A stretch of DNA of 39,617 bases from Sulfuritalea sp. (lineage in GTDB: Bacteria > Pseudomonadota > Gammaproteobacteria > Burkholderiales > Rhodocyclaceae): positions 1-39,617 of the forward strand of contig JAGXSN010000064.1 in NCBI GenBank assembly GCA_018333815.1, read 5' to 3'. The notes under the pieces are model-generated. The model was not told where the DNA came from, did not search any database, and saw nothing but the letters and a program-made list of their open reading frames with translations. The stretch's first letter is position 1; each line of letters starts with the position of its first letter. Position numbers and translations under genes: made by a program. Below are positions 20,932 to 29,594 of the stretch, in pieces.

Positions 20932-22071
20932 TTATTTCAGGGTCATTGCCGGCGCAGCGGGAGGTGGAAGGGGCTGGTAATCGCCGGGCAGCTTCGGGTC
21001 GTCGTGGATCAGCGGCTCGTCCATCGACAGGGCCTCGAGGAAGGCGATCAGCTCCTTCTTCTCCTGCACGGAGAGCTTCAGGGGCTTGACCAGCGGGCTC
21101 TTGTTCTGCACCGTGCCACCGCCCTTGTCGTAGAAATCGACCACCTCGGCGAGTGTGGCGAAGATGCCGTTGTGCATGTAGGGTGCGGTGTATTTGAGTT
21201 CGCGCAGGGACGGCACGCGGAACTTGCCGATGTCACCAGGATTCTTGGTGACGAAAAACAGCCCGGCATCCCCGGTGGCGTTGCGATAGACCGCCTCCGG
21301 CACGCCTTTCTGGTAGTGCTGCCAGCGGTGCGTGACCTGGGTGAGCGGATCGTCCCGGAAACCCGGATGGGGCGGCACCCCGGTGGCGTGGAACTGCTGG
21401 TTGGAAGCGAGCGGACCGTTGTGGCACTGGATGCAGCCGGCCTTACCGTGAAAGAGCGCCATGCCCCGCTTCTGACTGGCATTGAGGGCCTGCTTGTCGC
21501 CCTTGACGAAACGGTCGAAAGGCACCTTTCCGGCATCCGAGACGACCGTTCGCTGGTAGGCGGCGACCGCACGCCAGGCGTCATTGATGCGCGGCCATTC
21601 AGTGCCGAACACCTGCCGGAATTCCGCGACGTATTCCGGCAGGAAACGCAGGCGCATCTCCATCACCGAATCGTCGCCGTTGCCGGCGACCGAGCCGCCG
21701 GCGGCGGCAGGGGCCTGAGCCTCGAGGCTGGTCACCGAACCCTCCCAGAATAGCTTGTTGTAGTAGGCCGAGTTCAGGATCGTCTGGGAGTTGCGCCAGT
21801 GCTTGGTGCCGGGATAGCCGCGCGAGAGTTGCCCGCCGTCGCCCCAGCCCAGTGCGGGCAGGTGGCAGGAAACGCAGGGCATCGAGTTGTCGCCGGAAAG
21901 CCGGTTCTCCCAGAAAATCTTTTTCCCGAGGGCGATCTTCTCCGGCGTGTTCGGGTTGTCCTGCGGGATCGGCGGCGGCGGCAGCGGGCCGAGCCTCGGA
22001 TACTTGTCGGCGGCGGCGGCCGAACAGGCCAGCAGGAGCGCGCCGGTCAAAAGGGTGCAGCGAAGTTTCAT
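20932..22071 (-). CDS. Di-heme cytochrome c peroxidase / MauG-family protein (IdrP-like)
   Basis: Signal peptide; CVSCH and CIQCH; KYTAPYMHNGIFATLAEVVDFYDKGGG. Confidence 0.9.
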   Translation of the reverse strand: MKLRCTLLTGALLLACSAAAADKYPRLGPLPPPPIPQDNPNTPEKIALGKKIFWENRLSGDNSMPCVSCHLPALGWGDGGQLSRGYPGTKHWRNSQTILNSAYYNKLFWEGSVTSLEAQAPAAAGGSVAGNGDDSVMEMRLRFLPEYVAEFRQVFGTEWPRINDAWRAVAAYQRTVVSDAGKVPFDRFVKGDKQALNASQKRGMALFHGKAGCIQCHNGPLASNQQFHATGVPPHPGFRDDPLTQVTHRWQHYQKGVPEAVYRNATGDAGLFFVTKNPGDIGKFRVPSLRELKYTAPYMHNGIFATLAEVVDFYDKGGGTVQNKSPLVKPLKLSVQEKKELIAFLEALSMDEPLIHDDPKLPGDYQPLPPPAAPAMTLK

Positions 22072-22081
22072 GTTCGGCTCC

Positions 22082-23170
22082 TCAGTTCTTGCCGTAGGCG
22101 GTCCAGACCTGCAGGTCGGGCTGGCCGGGATCCTTGACGATGACGGGGTCGCCCGAGAGCGACAGCAGGAAGGACTTGATCGCCTGTTTCTCGGCGGACG
22201 ACAGACTCAGCGGCTTCAGCGCCGAACCGCCCCCGCCGCCCCTGTCGTAGAAGTCGATGACTTCATCGAGGGTCGAGAACACGCCGTTGTGCATGTAGGG
22301 CGCGGTGTATTTCAGGTCGCGCAGCTGGGCGGTCCTGAACTTGCCCAGGTCGCGCTTGTTCTTGCTGATGGCATAGTGACCGACATCGGTGCGGGCGTTC
22401 ATGTAATTGGGCATGCCGGAAGTCGAGTAATGCCGCAGCATGGTGATGGTGCGCAGCGGATTCTTCAGCACCTCCGGGTGTTCGGGCACGCCGGTGCGAT
22501 GCAGATTGCCGTCCGATCCGATCGGGCCGTGATGACAAGCCACGCAGCCGGCCTTGCCCCGAAACAGCGCATAGCCGTTCTTCTGCTCGGCGGTGAGCGC
22601 GTTTTCATCGCCCTTTTTGAACCGGTCGAAAGGCGCGTTGACGGTTTCGAGCGTGCGGATGAACTCGCCGATGGCGCTATAGACACGCATGCCGTTGATG
22701 TCGTCCTTGCGCCATTTCGCCCACATTTCCCGGTATTCCGGCACCTGCTTGAGGCGCTCCTGCATCAGGCGCGAATCCATGTTCATGGTGTGCGACTCGG
22801 TGATCATGTCGCGCGCCAGGGTGCCGGCGTCGGCGCCGTCCAGTCGCCCGTCCCAGAGGAAACGCCGTTGGTGTCTGGCATTGAGCACCGTGGGCGCGTT
22901 GCGGAAATACTCCATCGACGGATAACCGGTCGACAGCGCCTGGCCGTCGCCCCAGCCCTTCTCGGGATTGTGGCAAGTCGCGCAGGACACGCCCCAGTCG
23001 CCGGAAAGTCGATTGTCGAAGTAGAAATACCTGCCCAACTCGATCATCGCGGCATTGCCCGGCTTGCTTTCCGGCATCGGCGCGAGATCGGGGCCGCTGC
23101 CTTGCGCCTGGGCCCCGCCCACGACGGCGACGAGACCCGCGGCCACGAGCGTCCTGCAAAATGCGTGCAT
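22082..23170 (-). CDS. Di-heme cytochrome c peroxidase / MauG-family protein (IdrP-like), paralogue of the adjacent gene
   Basis: Signal peptide; CATCH and CVACH; KYTAPYMHNGVFSTLDEVIDFYDRGGG. Confidence 0.9.
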   Translation of the reverse strand: MHAFCRTLVAAGLVAVVGGAQAQGSGPDLAPMPESKPGNAAMIELGRYFYFDNRLSGDWGVSCATCHNPEKGWGDGQALSTGYPSMEYFRNAPTVLNARHQRRFLWDGRLDGADAGTLARDMITESHTMNMDSRLMQERLKQVPEYREMWAKWRKDDINGMRVYSAIGEFIRTLETVNAPFDRFKKGDENALTAEQKNGYALFRGKAGCVACHHGPIGSDGNLHRTGVPEHPEVLKNPLRTITMLRHYSTSGMPNYMNARTDVGHYAISKNKRDLGKFRTAQLRDLKYTAPYMHNGVFSTLDEVIDFYDRGGGGGSALKPLSLSSAEKQAIKSFLLSLSGDPVIVKDPGQPDLQVWTAYGKN

Positions 23171-23222
23171 GAAGTCCTCCTGTAGGCTCCGCGCGGGACG
23201 ATCCCGCGCTGGACCCCTTCAC

Positions 23223-23237
23223 GCACAGGCCGTGCCA
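23223..23237 (-). promoter_or_regulatory. Candidate sigma54 (-24/-12) promoter of the peroxidase-Rieske-Mo enzyme operon
   Basis: Minus strand TGGCACGGCCTGTGC with GG-N10-GC spacing; about 50 nt upstream of the 23170 ATG; gene upstream encodes an NtrC-type activator. Confidence 0.65.
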
Positions 23238-23244
23238 GCCCGGA

Positions 23245-23267
23245 AAAGTCGGCGCTGGCGGGACGGC
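23245..23267 (+). repeat. Dispersed 23-bp repeat, exact copy
   Basis: Intergenic, between the candidate sigma54 promoter and the palindromic sites. Confidence 0.9.
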
Positions 23268-23270
23268 AGC

Positions 23271-23319
23271 GGTCACAAACTGACCGAAAATCCCAATCCT
23301 GACCGGTCAGGAAGTGACC
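23271..23319. promoter_or_regulatory. Candidate upstream activator sites (TGACC/GGTCA half-site cluster)
   Basis: Perfect 14-bp palindrome CCTGACCGGTCAGG (23298-23311), inverted repeat GGTCA-CAAAC-TGACC (23271-23285) and a further TGACC (23315-23319). Confidence 0.55.
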
Positions 23320-23322
23320 GGG

Positions 23323-24690
23323 TTACTCGACATCGGCCTCACCGGCCTCGCGCAGCTTGTTGCGCAGGGTCAGCCGGGTGATGCCGAGGATTTCGGCAGC
23401 ACGTGTCTTGTTTCCCGCACACTGGGCCATGATGCGCCGGATGTGGGCGAGTTCGACGGCGGCAAGCGTGGCCGGCGGAACATCGGCTGAGAACAAAAAA
23501 ATCGGCGCTGGCGGGACGGCGCCCGATATTTCCGCCGGGAGCTGACCGGCCGACAACGCGCCGTTTTCGCACAGGATCACCGCCCGCTCGATCACGTTAC
23601 GCAGCTCGCGCACGTTGCCGGGCCACGCATACGCCGCCAGCAGGCCCTGGACATCGGCGGGCAGTTCGGGGGGCGCGATGCCCATCGCGCGCGCGCTGGC
23701 GAGTACGAATTCACGGGCCAGCGGGGGAATGTCGTCGCGTCGGGCGCGCAGGGGAGGCACCTCGATGGCGCCGACGTTGAGGCGGTAATACAGGTCCTCG
23801 CGGAACGTCCCGACCTTGACCATTTCCGGCAGGTTGCGGTGGGTGGCCGCGACGAAGCGCACGTCGACCTGGATCTCGCGGCTGCCGCCGACGCGCCGGA
23901 AACTTTGGGTTTCCAGCACGCGCAGCAACTTGGGCTGCAAGGCGAGCGACAAATCGCCGATCTCGTCGAGGAAGAGCGTCCCGCCGTCGGAAAGTTCGAG
24001 CAGGCCGCGCTTTTGCTGCTTCGCGTCGGTGAAGGCCCCCTTCTCGTGGCCGAACAATTCGGACTCCATCAGACCCTCGGGCAGGGCCGAGCAGTTGAGC
24101 GTCACCCACGGCCCGGCGGCACGCGAAGACTGGCAGTGGATGGCCCGCGCGACACGCTCCTTGCCCGAGCCCGACTCGCCATGGATCAGCACCGGCACGC
24201 GCGACGCTGCGGCGATCTTCTGGGTCACGCGCATCAATTCGCGGCAGGCCGGACTTTCGCCCGACAGCCCCTCATGAGTGCAGGCGCCGGATTGGGCGCG
24301 CCGCCAGGCGACCTCGCGGCGCAGCGAACGCGTTTCGAAGGCGCGGGCGACGAGTTCGCGCAGATCTTCGAGATCGAAGGGTTTGTTGATGTAGTCGTAG
24401 GCGCCGGCCTTGAGGGCGGCCACCGCCGTGCGGACTTCGGGAAAGGCCGTCATCATCACCAGCAGGGCCTCGTCGTCGATCTCGCGCAGGCTGCCGATCA
24501 GCCCCAGGCCGTCGCCATCGGGCAGGCGCAGATCGAGCAGGACCAGCCCGTAGCGCCGCTGGCGGGCGAGCGCCAGCGCAGCGGCGACCGTTTCGGCGGC
24601 ATCGACGGCAAACCCCAGACGGCCGAGAAAGCTGGCCAGGGCAATACGCAAGGTCGCGTCGTCTTCGACGATGAGGATGGCTTCGTTCAT
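23323..24690 (-). CDS. Sigma54-dependent response regulator (NtrC family: REC-AAA+-Fis HTH)
   Basis: [65 protein letters not shown]-terminal [20 protein letters not shown]. Confidence 0.96.
   Translation of the reverse strand: MNEAILIVEDDATLRIALASFLGRLGFAVDAAETVAAALALARQRRYGLVLLDLRLPDGDGLGLIGSLREIDDEALLVMMTAFPEVRTAVAALKAGAYDYINKPFDLEDLRELVARAFETRSLRREVAWRRAQSGACTHEGLSGESPACRELMRVTQKIAAASRVPVLIHGESGSGKERVARAIHCQSSRAAGPWVTLNCSALPEGLMESELFGHEKGAFTDAKQQKRGLLELSDGGTLFLDEIGDLSLALQPKLLRVLETQSFRRVGGSREIQVDVRFVAATHRNLPEMVKVGTFREDLYYRLNVGAIEVPPLRARRDDIPPLAREFVLASARAMGIAPPELPADVQGLLAAYAWPGNVRELRNVIERAVILCENGALSAGQLPAEISGAVPPAPIFLFSADVPPATLAAVELAHIRRIMAQCAGNKTRAAEILGITRLTLRNKLREAGEADVE
23498..23520 (+). 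repeat. Dispersed 23-bp repeat, 22/23
   Basis: AAAATCGGCGCTGGCGGGACGGC, in the AAA+/HTH linker of the response regulator. Confidence 0.85.
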
Positions 24691-26675
24691 GGGCCGGTGG
24701 CGGCAGGAGCAGGCCAGCGCAATGCGAAGCAGGAACCTTGCCCGACGACGCTCTCAACCGTCAGCGTCGCGCCGTGCGCCTGGGCGATCTTGCGCACGAT
24801 GGCCAAGCCCAGCCCGGTGCCGTCGGCGCGCGTGGTAAAAAATGGATCGAAGATGCGCGCCTGGACTTCCGGGGCCATGCCCACGCCCGTGTCGCGCACC
24901 GCGATCGTCACCGCATCGTCCGGCCCGGTTTTGGCCGTGATCGTCAGGCGACCGCCGGCGGGCATCGCATGCACCGCATTTACGGCCAGGTTGAGCAGCA
25001 CCTGCTTGATCTGGGCCAGGTCTGCCCGCACCACCAGCGTCGGCGGAATGTCGGTGGCGATCTCGACGCCGTGGGTGCGGGCTTCCTTGCGGAGCCAGAA
25101 CAGGACATCGGCGACGACTTCCGCCAGCGCCACGTCAACGGGTTTTGCCGTCTGCGGGGCCGCGAAGCCGTGAAAACTTCGGAGAAAATCGGCCAGCCGG
25201 TCGGTTTCGGCTTCGAGACGCTCGAGCGCCTCGGCCACGCCCCGGGGCAAGTCCTCCTCATATTGCAGCGCCTGGGTCACCGCCTTCATGCCGGCCAGCG
25301 GATTGCCGATCTCGTGGGCGATGCCCATGGTCAATTCGCCCAGCGTCGCGAGTTTTTCCATCTGGAACATCTGGCGGTCGAGCTCGCGGCGTTCATCCTG
25401 CTCGCGCTCGAGCTCTGCGGTACGGGCGCGCACCTCGTCCTCGAGCCGGTCGCGGTGCGCGGCCAGCGACTCGACCAGCAGCCGGATTCTTTCGGCCATC
25501 GCGTTGAACTTCTCGCCCAGGGCCGCGATCTCGTCATGCCCGCGAACCTCCACGCGATGCGAGAAGTCGCCCGCCGCGATGGCCTCGGATTCCCGACTCA
25601 GCGCATCCAGCGGTCCCAGCAGCCGACGCGTGATGGCATAGCCGCCCAGCGCCGTCGCCAGCAGGCAGATAGCCAGAATCGCATAGAGGGCGTGCAGGTT
25701 GAAGACCGACATGAACAGCTTTTCCTCGGGGACGCCGATGGCGATCACCCATTGCAGGCGCTCCTCGGCCGGATAGGCCGCGCCGAAACGGATCGTTGCA
25801 TGGGCGATGATGGATTCGGCCGCCGCCAGCGCGCCATCCTTCTCAGCCAGCAACTGACCGACCGCCGCCTCGCCGAATTGCCCGACCAGGCTGCTCACCG
25901 GCGCCATGGCAAAACCGCCCGCATCGTCGGCGGTGCGGGTCAGATAGTGGCCCGAGCGGTCGAAGAGATAGGCCGTGCCGCCCCGCATCTGGGCCATCTG
26001 GCGGATCTGGTCGAGCAGGAAGTCGGCATGGAGATTGATGATGAGGATGCCCTCATTGACGGCGCTCGGCCCGGCGCCGACCGGCGTCGCGACGCGGATC
26101 ACGGGGCGCTCGGGCAGTTCGATCCGGCCATGCTCGACATTGAGATCGAGCGGCGACACATAAAACTCGCCCGGCCTGCGTGCCATCGCCTCGCCGAAAT
26201 AGTAGCGTTCGCCCTTGTTCTGCAACTGGTCGCGGGGCACGATAAAGACGCGCCCATCCTTCTTGTCAACCCGCACGATCTCGTGCCCGTCGGCGGCGAG
26301 ATAGCGAATCTGGTAGATATGCGGATACGTCGCCGCAAGCGTCAGGTAATCGCGCTCCAGTCGGGTTGTGGCCGCATCGATGGCCTGGGGGTCCGTTTTC
26401 TGCCGGGCCTCGCGCAATTCCTCCAGCGACAGGGCGTCGGCCAGATACAGGAGTTCGGCGGCCAACTGGTCGAAGAAGCGCCCGACGCCCTGCGCGCGTA
26501 CCGCGACTTCGTGCTGCAGATGATCGAGCGTCTCGGAACGCAAGGTATGCAGCGACACGTAAATGCCGATGGCGCCGGCGATGGCCGTGGGAATCACGGC
26601 CACCAGCAGGAAGGCGAGGTAGATGCGCCGCGCCAGTCCGCGCGCGGGGGGGTTCGGGAGCATGGCAAAGATCAT
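24687..26675 (-). CDS. Membrane sensor histidine kinase (Cache-like periplasmic domain, HAMP, HisKA, HATPase)
   Basis: N-terminal TM, about 300-aa periplasmic sensor, second TM and [25 protein letters not shown]-box, [16 protein letters not shown]; stop overlaps regulator start. ATG at 26663 is an alternative start. Confidence 0.93.
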   Translation of the reverse strand: MIFAMLPNPPARGLARRIYLAFLLVAVIPTAIAGAIGIYVSLHTLRSETLDHLQHEVAVRAQGVGRFFDQLAAELLYLADALSLEELREARQKTDPQAIDAATTRLERDYLTLAATYPHIYQIRYLAADGHEIVRVDKKDGRVFIVPRDQLQNKGERYYFGEAMARRPGEFYVSPLDLNVEHGRIELPERPVIRVATPVGAGPSAVNEGILIINLHADFLLDQIRQMAQMRGGTAYLFDRSGHYLTRTADDAGGFAMAPVSSLVGQFGEAAVGQLLAEKDGALAAAESIIAHATIRFGAAYPAEERLQWVIAIGVPEEKLFMSVFNLHALYAILAICLLATALGGYAITRRLLGPLDALSRESEAIAAGDFSHRVEVRGHDEIAALGEKFNAMAERIRLLVESLAAHRDRLEDEVRARTAELEREQDERRELDRQMFQMEKLATLGELTMGIAHEIGNPLAGMKAVTQALQYEEDLPRGVAEALERLEAETDRLADFLRSFHGFAAPQTAKPVDVALAEVVADVLFWLRKEARTHGVEIATDIPPTLVVRADLAQIKQVLLNLAVNAVHAMPAGGRLTITAKTGPDDAVTIAVRDTGVGMAPEVQARIFDPFFTTRADGTGLGLAIVRKIAQAHGATLTVESVVGQGSCFALRWPAPAATGP

Positions 26676-26732
26676 AACCCCCGCCTGTCCGCGGGTGGGC
26701 GCATGGCGTTCTCGCGCGGAATGAATGCGCGA

Positions 26733-27869
26733 TCAAGCGTCGGGCAGTTCCAGCGGCACGCCGCCCGGACAGACCCCGCGCGGAGACTCGCGCGTGGTGT
26801 CGATGCACCCGCCCTTGGCATAGACGCCTTTAGGATCGCGCAGGCGCATCATGCGTTCGAGGATGGCGCGGGTCTGCGCCGGATTGGCCTGCGTTGCCCG
26901 CACGCAGGCCGCCACCCGTTCCTCGTCCATCCACAGGTCGGCGCCGTTATCGCTGCATACGCCATCGCGCCAGTGATAGAGTTCGAGACACTTGCCGGAG
27001 AGGGTGTAGGGGCGCTCGCGCTGCCAGAAATTCGAAAACAGGCCGCCGCCCAAGGAGATGACCCAGGAACCCTCGTAACCCAGCACGTCGGATGACGCCC
27101 GATCGGGATTGCGGAACCACACCCGGTCCCCCGGCACGTAAAAGCGCGGTGGCAGGGGCGCCTCCATCGAACCGTATTCGTGCAGGAAAATGTCGTGGAA
27201 GCGCCCGGACTGGATCGCTCGTGTTTCCCATTGCTTCTGCAGCCGTGCCAGCAGGGCCGGATTGCACGCCTGCAACTCTTCGGCCAGTCCGAGCAGGATC
27301 ACGTATTCGGTCGCCCGGTAGCAGGAAAACGCGTACATCTGGCCGGATACGTCGGGCTGGGTAGCCTTGCGCAGGGCGTCGATCAGCGCATGGCCGGGCC
27401 GCACGACAAAGCCGGTGTCCTCGTGATAGAGCCAGCAATCGGCCGGCCGCTCGGCGGCATCGCTGGTATCGAAGGCCAGCGCCGTGACGCGCGCGGCCTT
27501 GACGATGTTGCGCCGCACCCGGATCGCCGAGACCAGACCGTCGCAGCCGGCGAACTCCAGGACCACCGGGCTGCGCAGCAGGGCGAGCAGGATGAGGCGA
27601 TCAAGATCCTCGTCGCTATGCTCCGGGTCGAGCCCCATGCGGGCGCACAGCGCGGTCGTGTCGGCATCGGGCGTCCAGGCGGGCGAACGGGCGTCGAGGA
27701 TGATCGAGGCCCCGCCGGACGTGATACGGATGTCATCGCGGGAAGCCTCGTTCTCGAGATTCATTCGAGCCAGGCATTCGAGCAGGGCCTCCCCCTCGCG
27801 CACGGCCGCTTCCCGGCCCGCGCCCTTCAGGAACACCCCTCCCCGGCGCCCATCGTCATTTCCTGGCAT
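26733..27869 (-). CDS. Tgl-like protein-glutamine gamma-glutamyltransferase (transglutaminase)
   Basis: IRVRRNIVKAARV, DTGFVVRPGHALIDALRKATQPDVSGQMYAFSCYRATEYVILLGLAEEL, FLHEYGSMEA, FYVPGDRVWFRNPDRASSDVLGYEGSWVISLGGGLF; resembles Bacillus Tgl by hand alignment from memory. Confidence 0.65.
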   Translation of the reverse strand: MPGNDDGRRGGVFLKGAGREAAVREGEALLECLARMNLENEASRDDIRITSGGASIILDARSPAWTPDADTTALCARMGLDPEHSDEDLDRLILLALLRSPVVLEFAGCDGLVSAIRVRRNIVKAARVTALAFDTSDAAERPADCWLYHEDTGFVVRPGHALIDALRKATQPDVSGQMYAFSCYRATEYVILLGLAEELQACNPALLARLQKQWETRAIQSGRFHDIFLHEYGSMEAPLPPRFYVPGDRVWFRNPDRASSDVLGYEGSWVISLGGGLFSNFWQRERPYTLSGKCLELYHWRDGVCSDNGADLWMDEERVAACVRATQANPAQTRAILERMMRLRDPKGVYAKGGCIDTTRESPRGVCPGGVPLELPDA

Positions 27870-27946
27870 GAAAGACGGCCCTCCCCTCTGGCGGTTGTCG
27901 TTCAAGCGGATCAAAAATCCTTCCCGACCTTTCCAGTATCCCACAG

Positions 27947-27969
27947 AAAGTCGGCGCCGGCGGGACGGC
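27947..27969 (+). repeat. Dispersed 23-bp repeat, 22/23
   Basis: AAAGTCGGCGCCGGCGGGACGGC, intergenic between the Tgl-like gene and moaA. Confidence 0.85.
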
Positions 27970-28000
27970 GCTCCGGCGGGCAGGTTCATATAATCGGCCC

Positions 28001-29017
28001 ATGAAACCGCTCTCTCCCCTGCTCGATACCTTCGGCCGCCCGCTGCGCGACCTGCGCATCTCGGTGACCGACCGCTGCAATTTCCGCTGCGTCTATTGCA
28101 TGCCCAAAACGGTGTTCGGCCGCGACTACCCCTTCCTGGCGCGCGCCGATCTGCTGTCCTTCGAAGAGATCGACCGCATCGCCCGGCGCTTCGCCGCACG
28201 CGGCGTGCAGAAGATCCGGCTTACCGGCGGCGAGCCGCTGCTGCGTCATGGCATCGAGACCCTGATCGGGAAACTCACGGCCATCGACGGGGTCGAGGTC
28301 ACGCTCACCACCAATGGTTCCCTGCTGGAGAAGAAGGCCGCCCTCCTCGCCCGTGCCGGATTGCGGCGCGTCACGGTGAGCCTCGACGCGCTCGACGAGG
28401 CCGTATTCAAGCGCATGAACGATGCCGACTATCCGGCGGCGAAGGTGCTCGCGGGCATCGAGGCGGCGGCAGGCTCCGGACTCGCGCCGGTGAAGGTGAA
28501 TTGCGTCGTCAAGCGCGGCGCGAACGACGACCAGATCCTGAAACTTGCGCGGCACTTCCGTCATTCCGGCCACATCCTGCGCTTCATCGAATACATGGAC
28601 GTGGGCAGCAGCAACGGCTGGGCGCTCGACGAGGTCGTGCCCTCGGCCGAGGTGCTGCGCCTCGTGGGTGAAACCTTCCCGCTCGAACCCATCGACGCGA
28701 ACTATCCCGGCGAGGTGGCGCAGCGCTGGCGTTACCGCGACGGCGCGGGCGAGATCGGCGTGATCTCCTCGGTGACGCGCGCCTTCTGCGACGGCTGCAC
28801 GCGCATTCGCCTGTCCACCGAAGGCAGGCTTTACACCTGCCTGTTCGCCGGCGAAGGCCACGACCTGCGCGCCCTGCTGCGCGGCGGCGCCGACGACGCG
28901 GCGCTCGATGCGGCCATCGCCGCCATCTGGCAAGCCCGCGCCGACCGCTATTCCCAGCTTCGCATGGCGGCCACGGCCGGGCTCAGGAAGATCGAGATGT
29001 CCTACATCGGTGGGTAA
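28001..29017 (+). CDS. moaA: GTP 3',8-cyclase MoaA (molybdenum cofactor biosynthesis)
   Basis: [20 protein letters not shown] radical SAM motif, [13 protein letters not shown]-terminal cluster [20 protein letters not shown], terminal GG. Confidence 0.97.
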   Translation: MKPLSPLLDTFGRPLRDLRISVTDRCNFRCVYCMPKTVFGRDYPFLARADLLSFEEIDRIARRFAARGVQKIRLTGGEPLLRHGIETLIGKLTAIDGVEVTLTTNGSLLEKKAALLARAGLRRVTVSLDALDEAVFKRMNDADYPAAKVLAGIEAAAGSGLAPVKVNCVVKRGANDDQILKLARHFRHSGHILRFIEYMDVGSSNGWALDEVVPSAEVLRLVGETFPLEPIDANYPGEVAQRWRYRDGAGEIGVISSVTRAFCDGCTRIRLSTEGRLYTCLFAGEGHDLRALLRGGADDAALDAAIAAIWQARADRYSQLRMAATAGLRKIEMSYIGG

Positions 29018-29594
29018 GGAAGCCGTCACCGGCCTGATTCTGGCCGGCGGCGAAGGCCGGCGCCTCGGGGGCGCCGACAAGGGGCTGGTCGACTATCGGG
29101 GCCGCCCGCTCGTCGCCCACGCGATCGAGCGCTTCGCACCGCAGGTCGCAACGCTGATGATCAGCGCCAACCGCAACATCGAGAGGTATCGCCGCCTGGG
29201 TTACCCGGTCGTCACCGATGCCTGTGCAGACCGGCTGGGCCCGCTGGCGGGCATCGCGGCCGGCCTGCGCGCCTGCGAAACACCCTGGCTGGCGGTCTGT
29301 CCCTGCGATGGCCCGCAGCTGCCGGCCGATCTGGTTGGCCGGCTCCTCGCGGCAGTCGGAGACGCCCCGCTCGCCATCGCGGCGACGCCCGCAGGTCCGC
29401 AGCCCACCTTCATGCTCTGCCGGCGCGAGCTGCTGCCGGCGCTGGATGCCCGGATTTCCTCAGGCGAACGCGGGGCGCTGGCGTGGTGCAGAAGCCAGGG
29501 CGCCGTTCAGGTGAGATTTCCCGACGCGGCAGCTTTTGCCAATCTCAACCGGCCGGAGGACTTCGCGGCGGCCATCAACCCCGCCGCACGCTGA
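29010..29594 (+). CDS. mobA: Molybdenum cofactor guanylyltransferase
   Basis: [38 protein letters not shown] start overlapping the moaA end. Confidence 0.94.
   Translation: MGKEAVTGLILAGGEGRRLGGADKGLVDYRGRPLVAHAIERFAPQVATLMISANRNIERYRRLGYPVVTDACADRLGPLAGIAAGLRACETPWLAVCPCDGPQLPADLVGRLLAAVGDAPLAIAATPAGPQPTFMLCRRELLPALDARISSGERGALAWCRSQGAVQVRFPDAAAFANLNRPEDFAAAINPAAR

Noticed and set aside
23298-23311. CCTGACCGGTCAGG as a rho-independent terminator of the response regulator gene
   Set aside because: Perfect palindrome without a loop or following U tract; several TGACC half-sites nearby fit protein-binding sites better.
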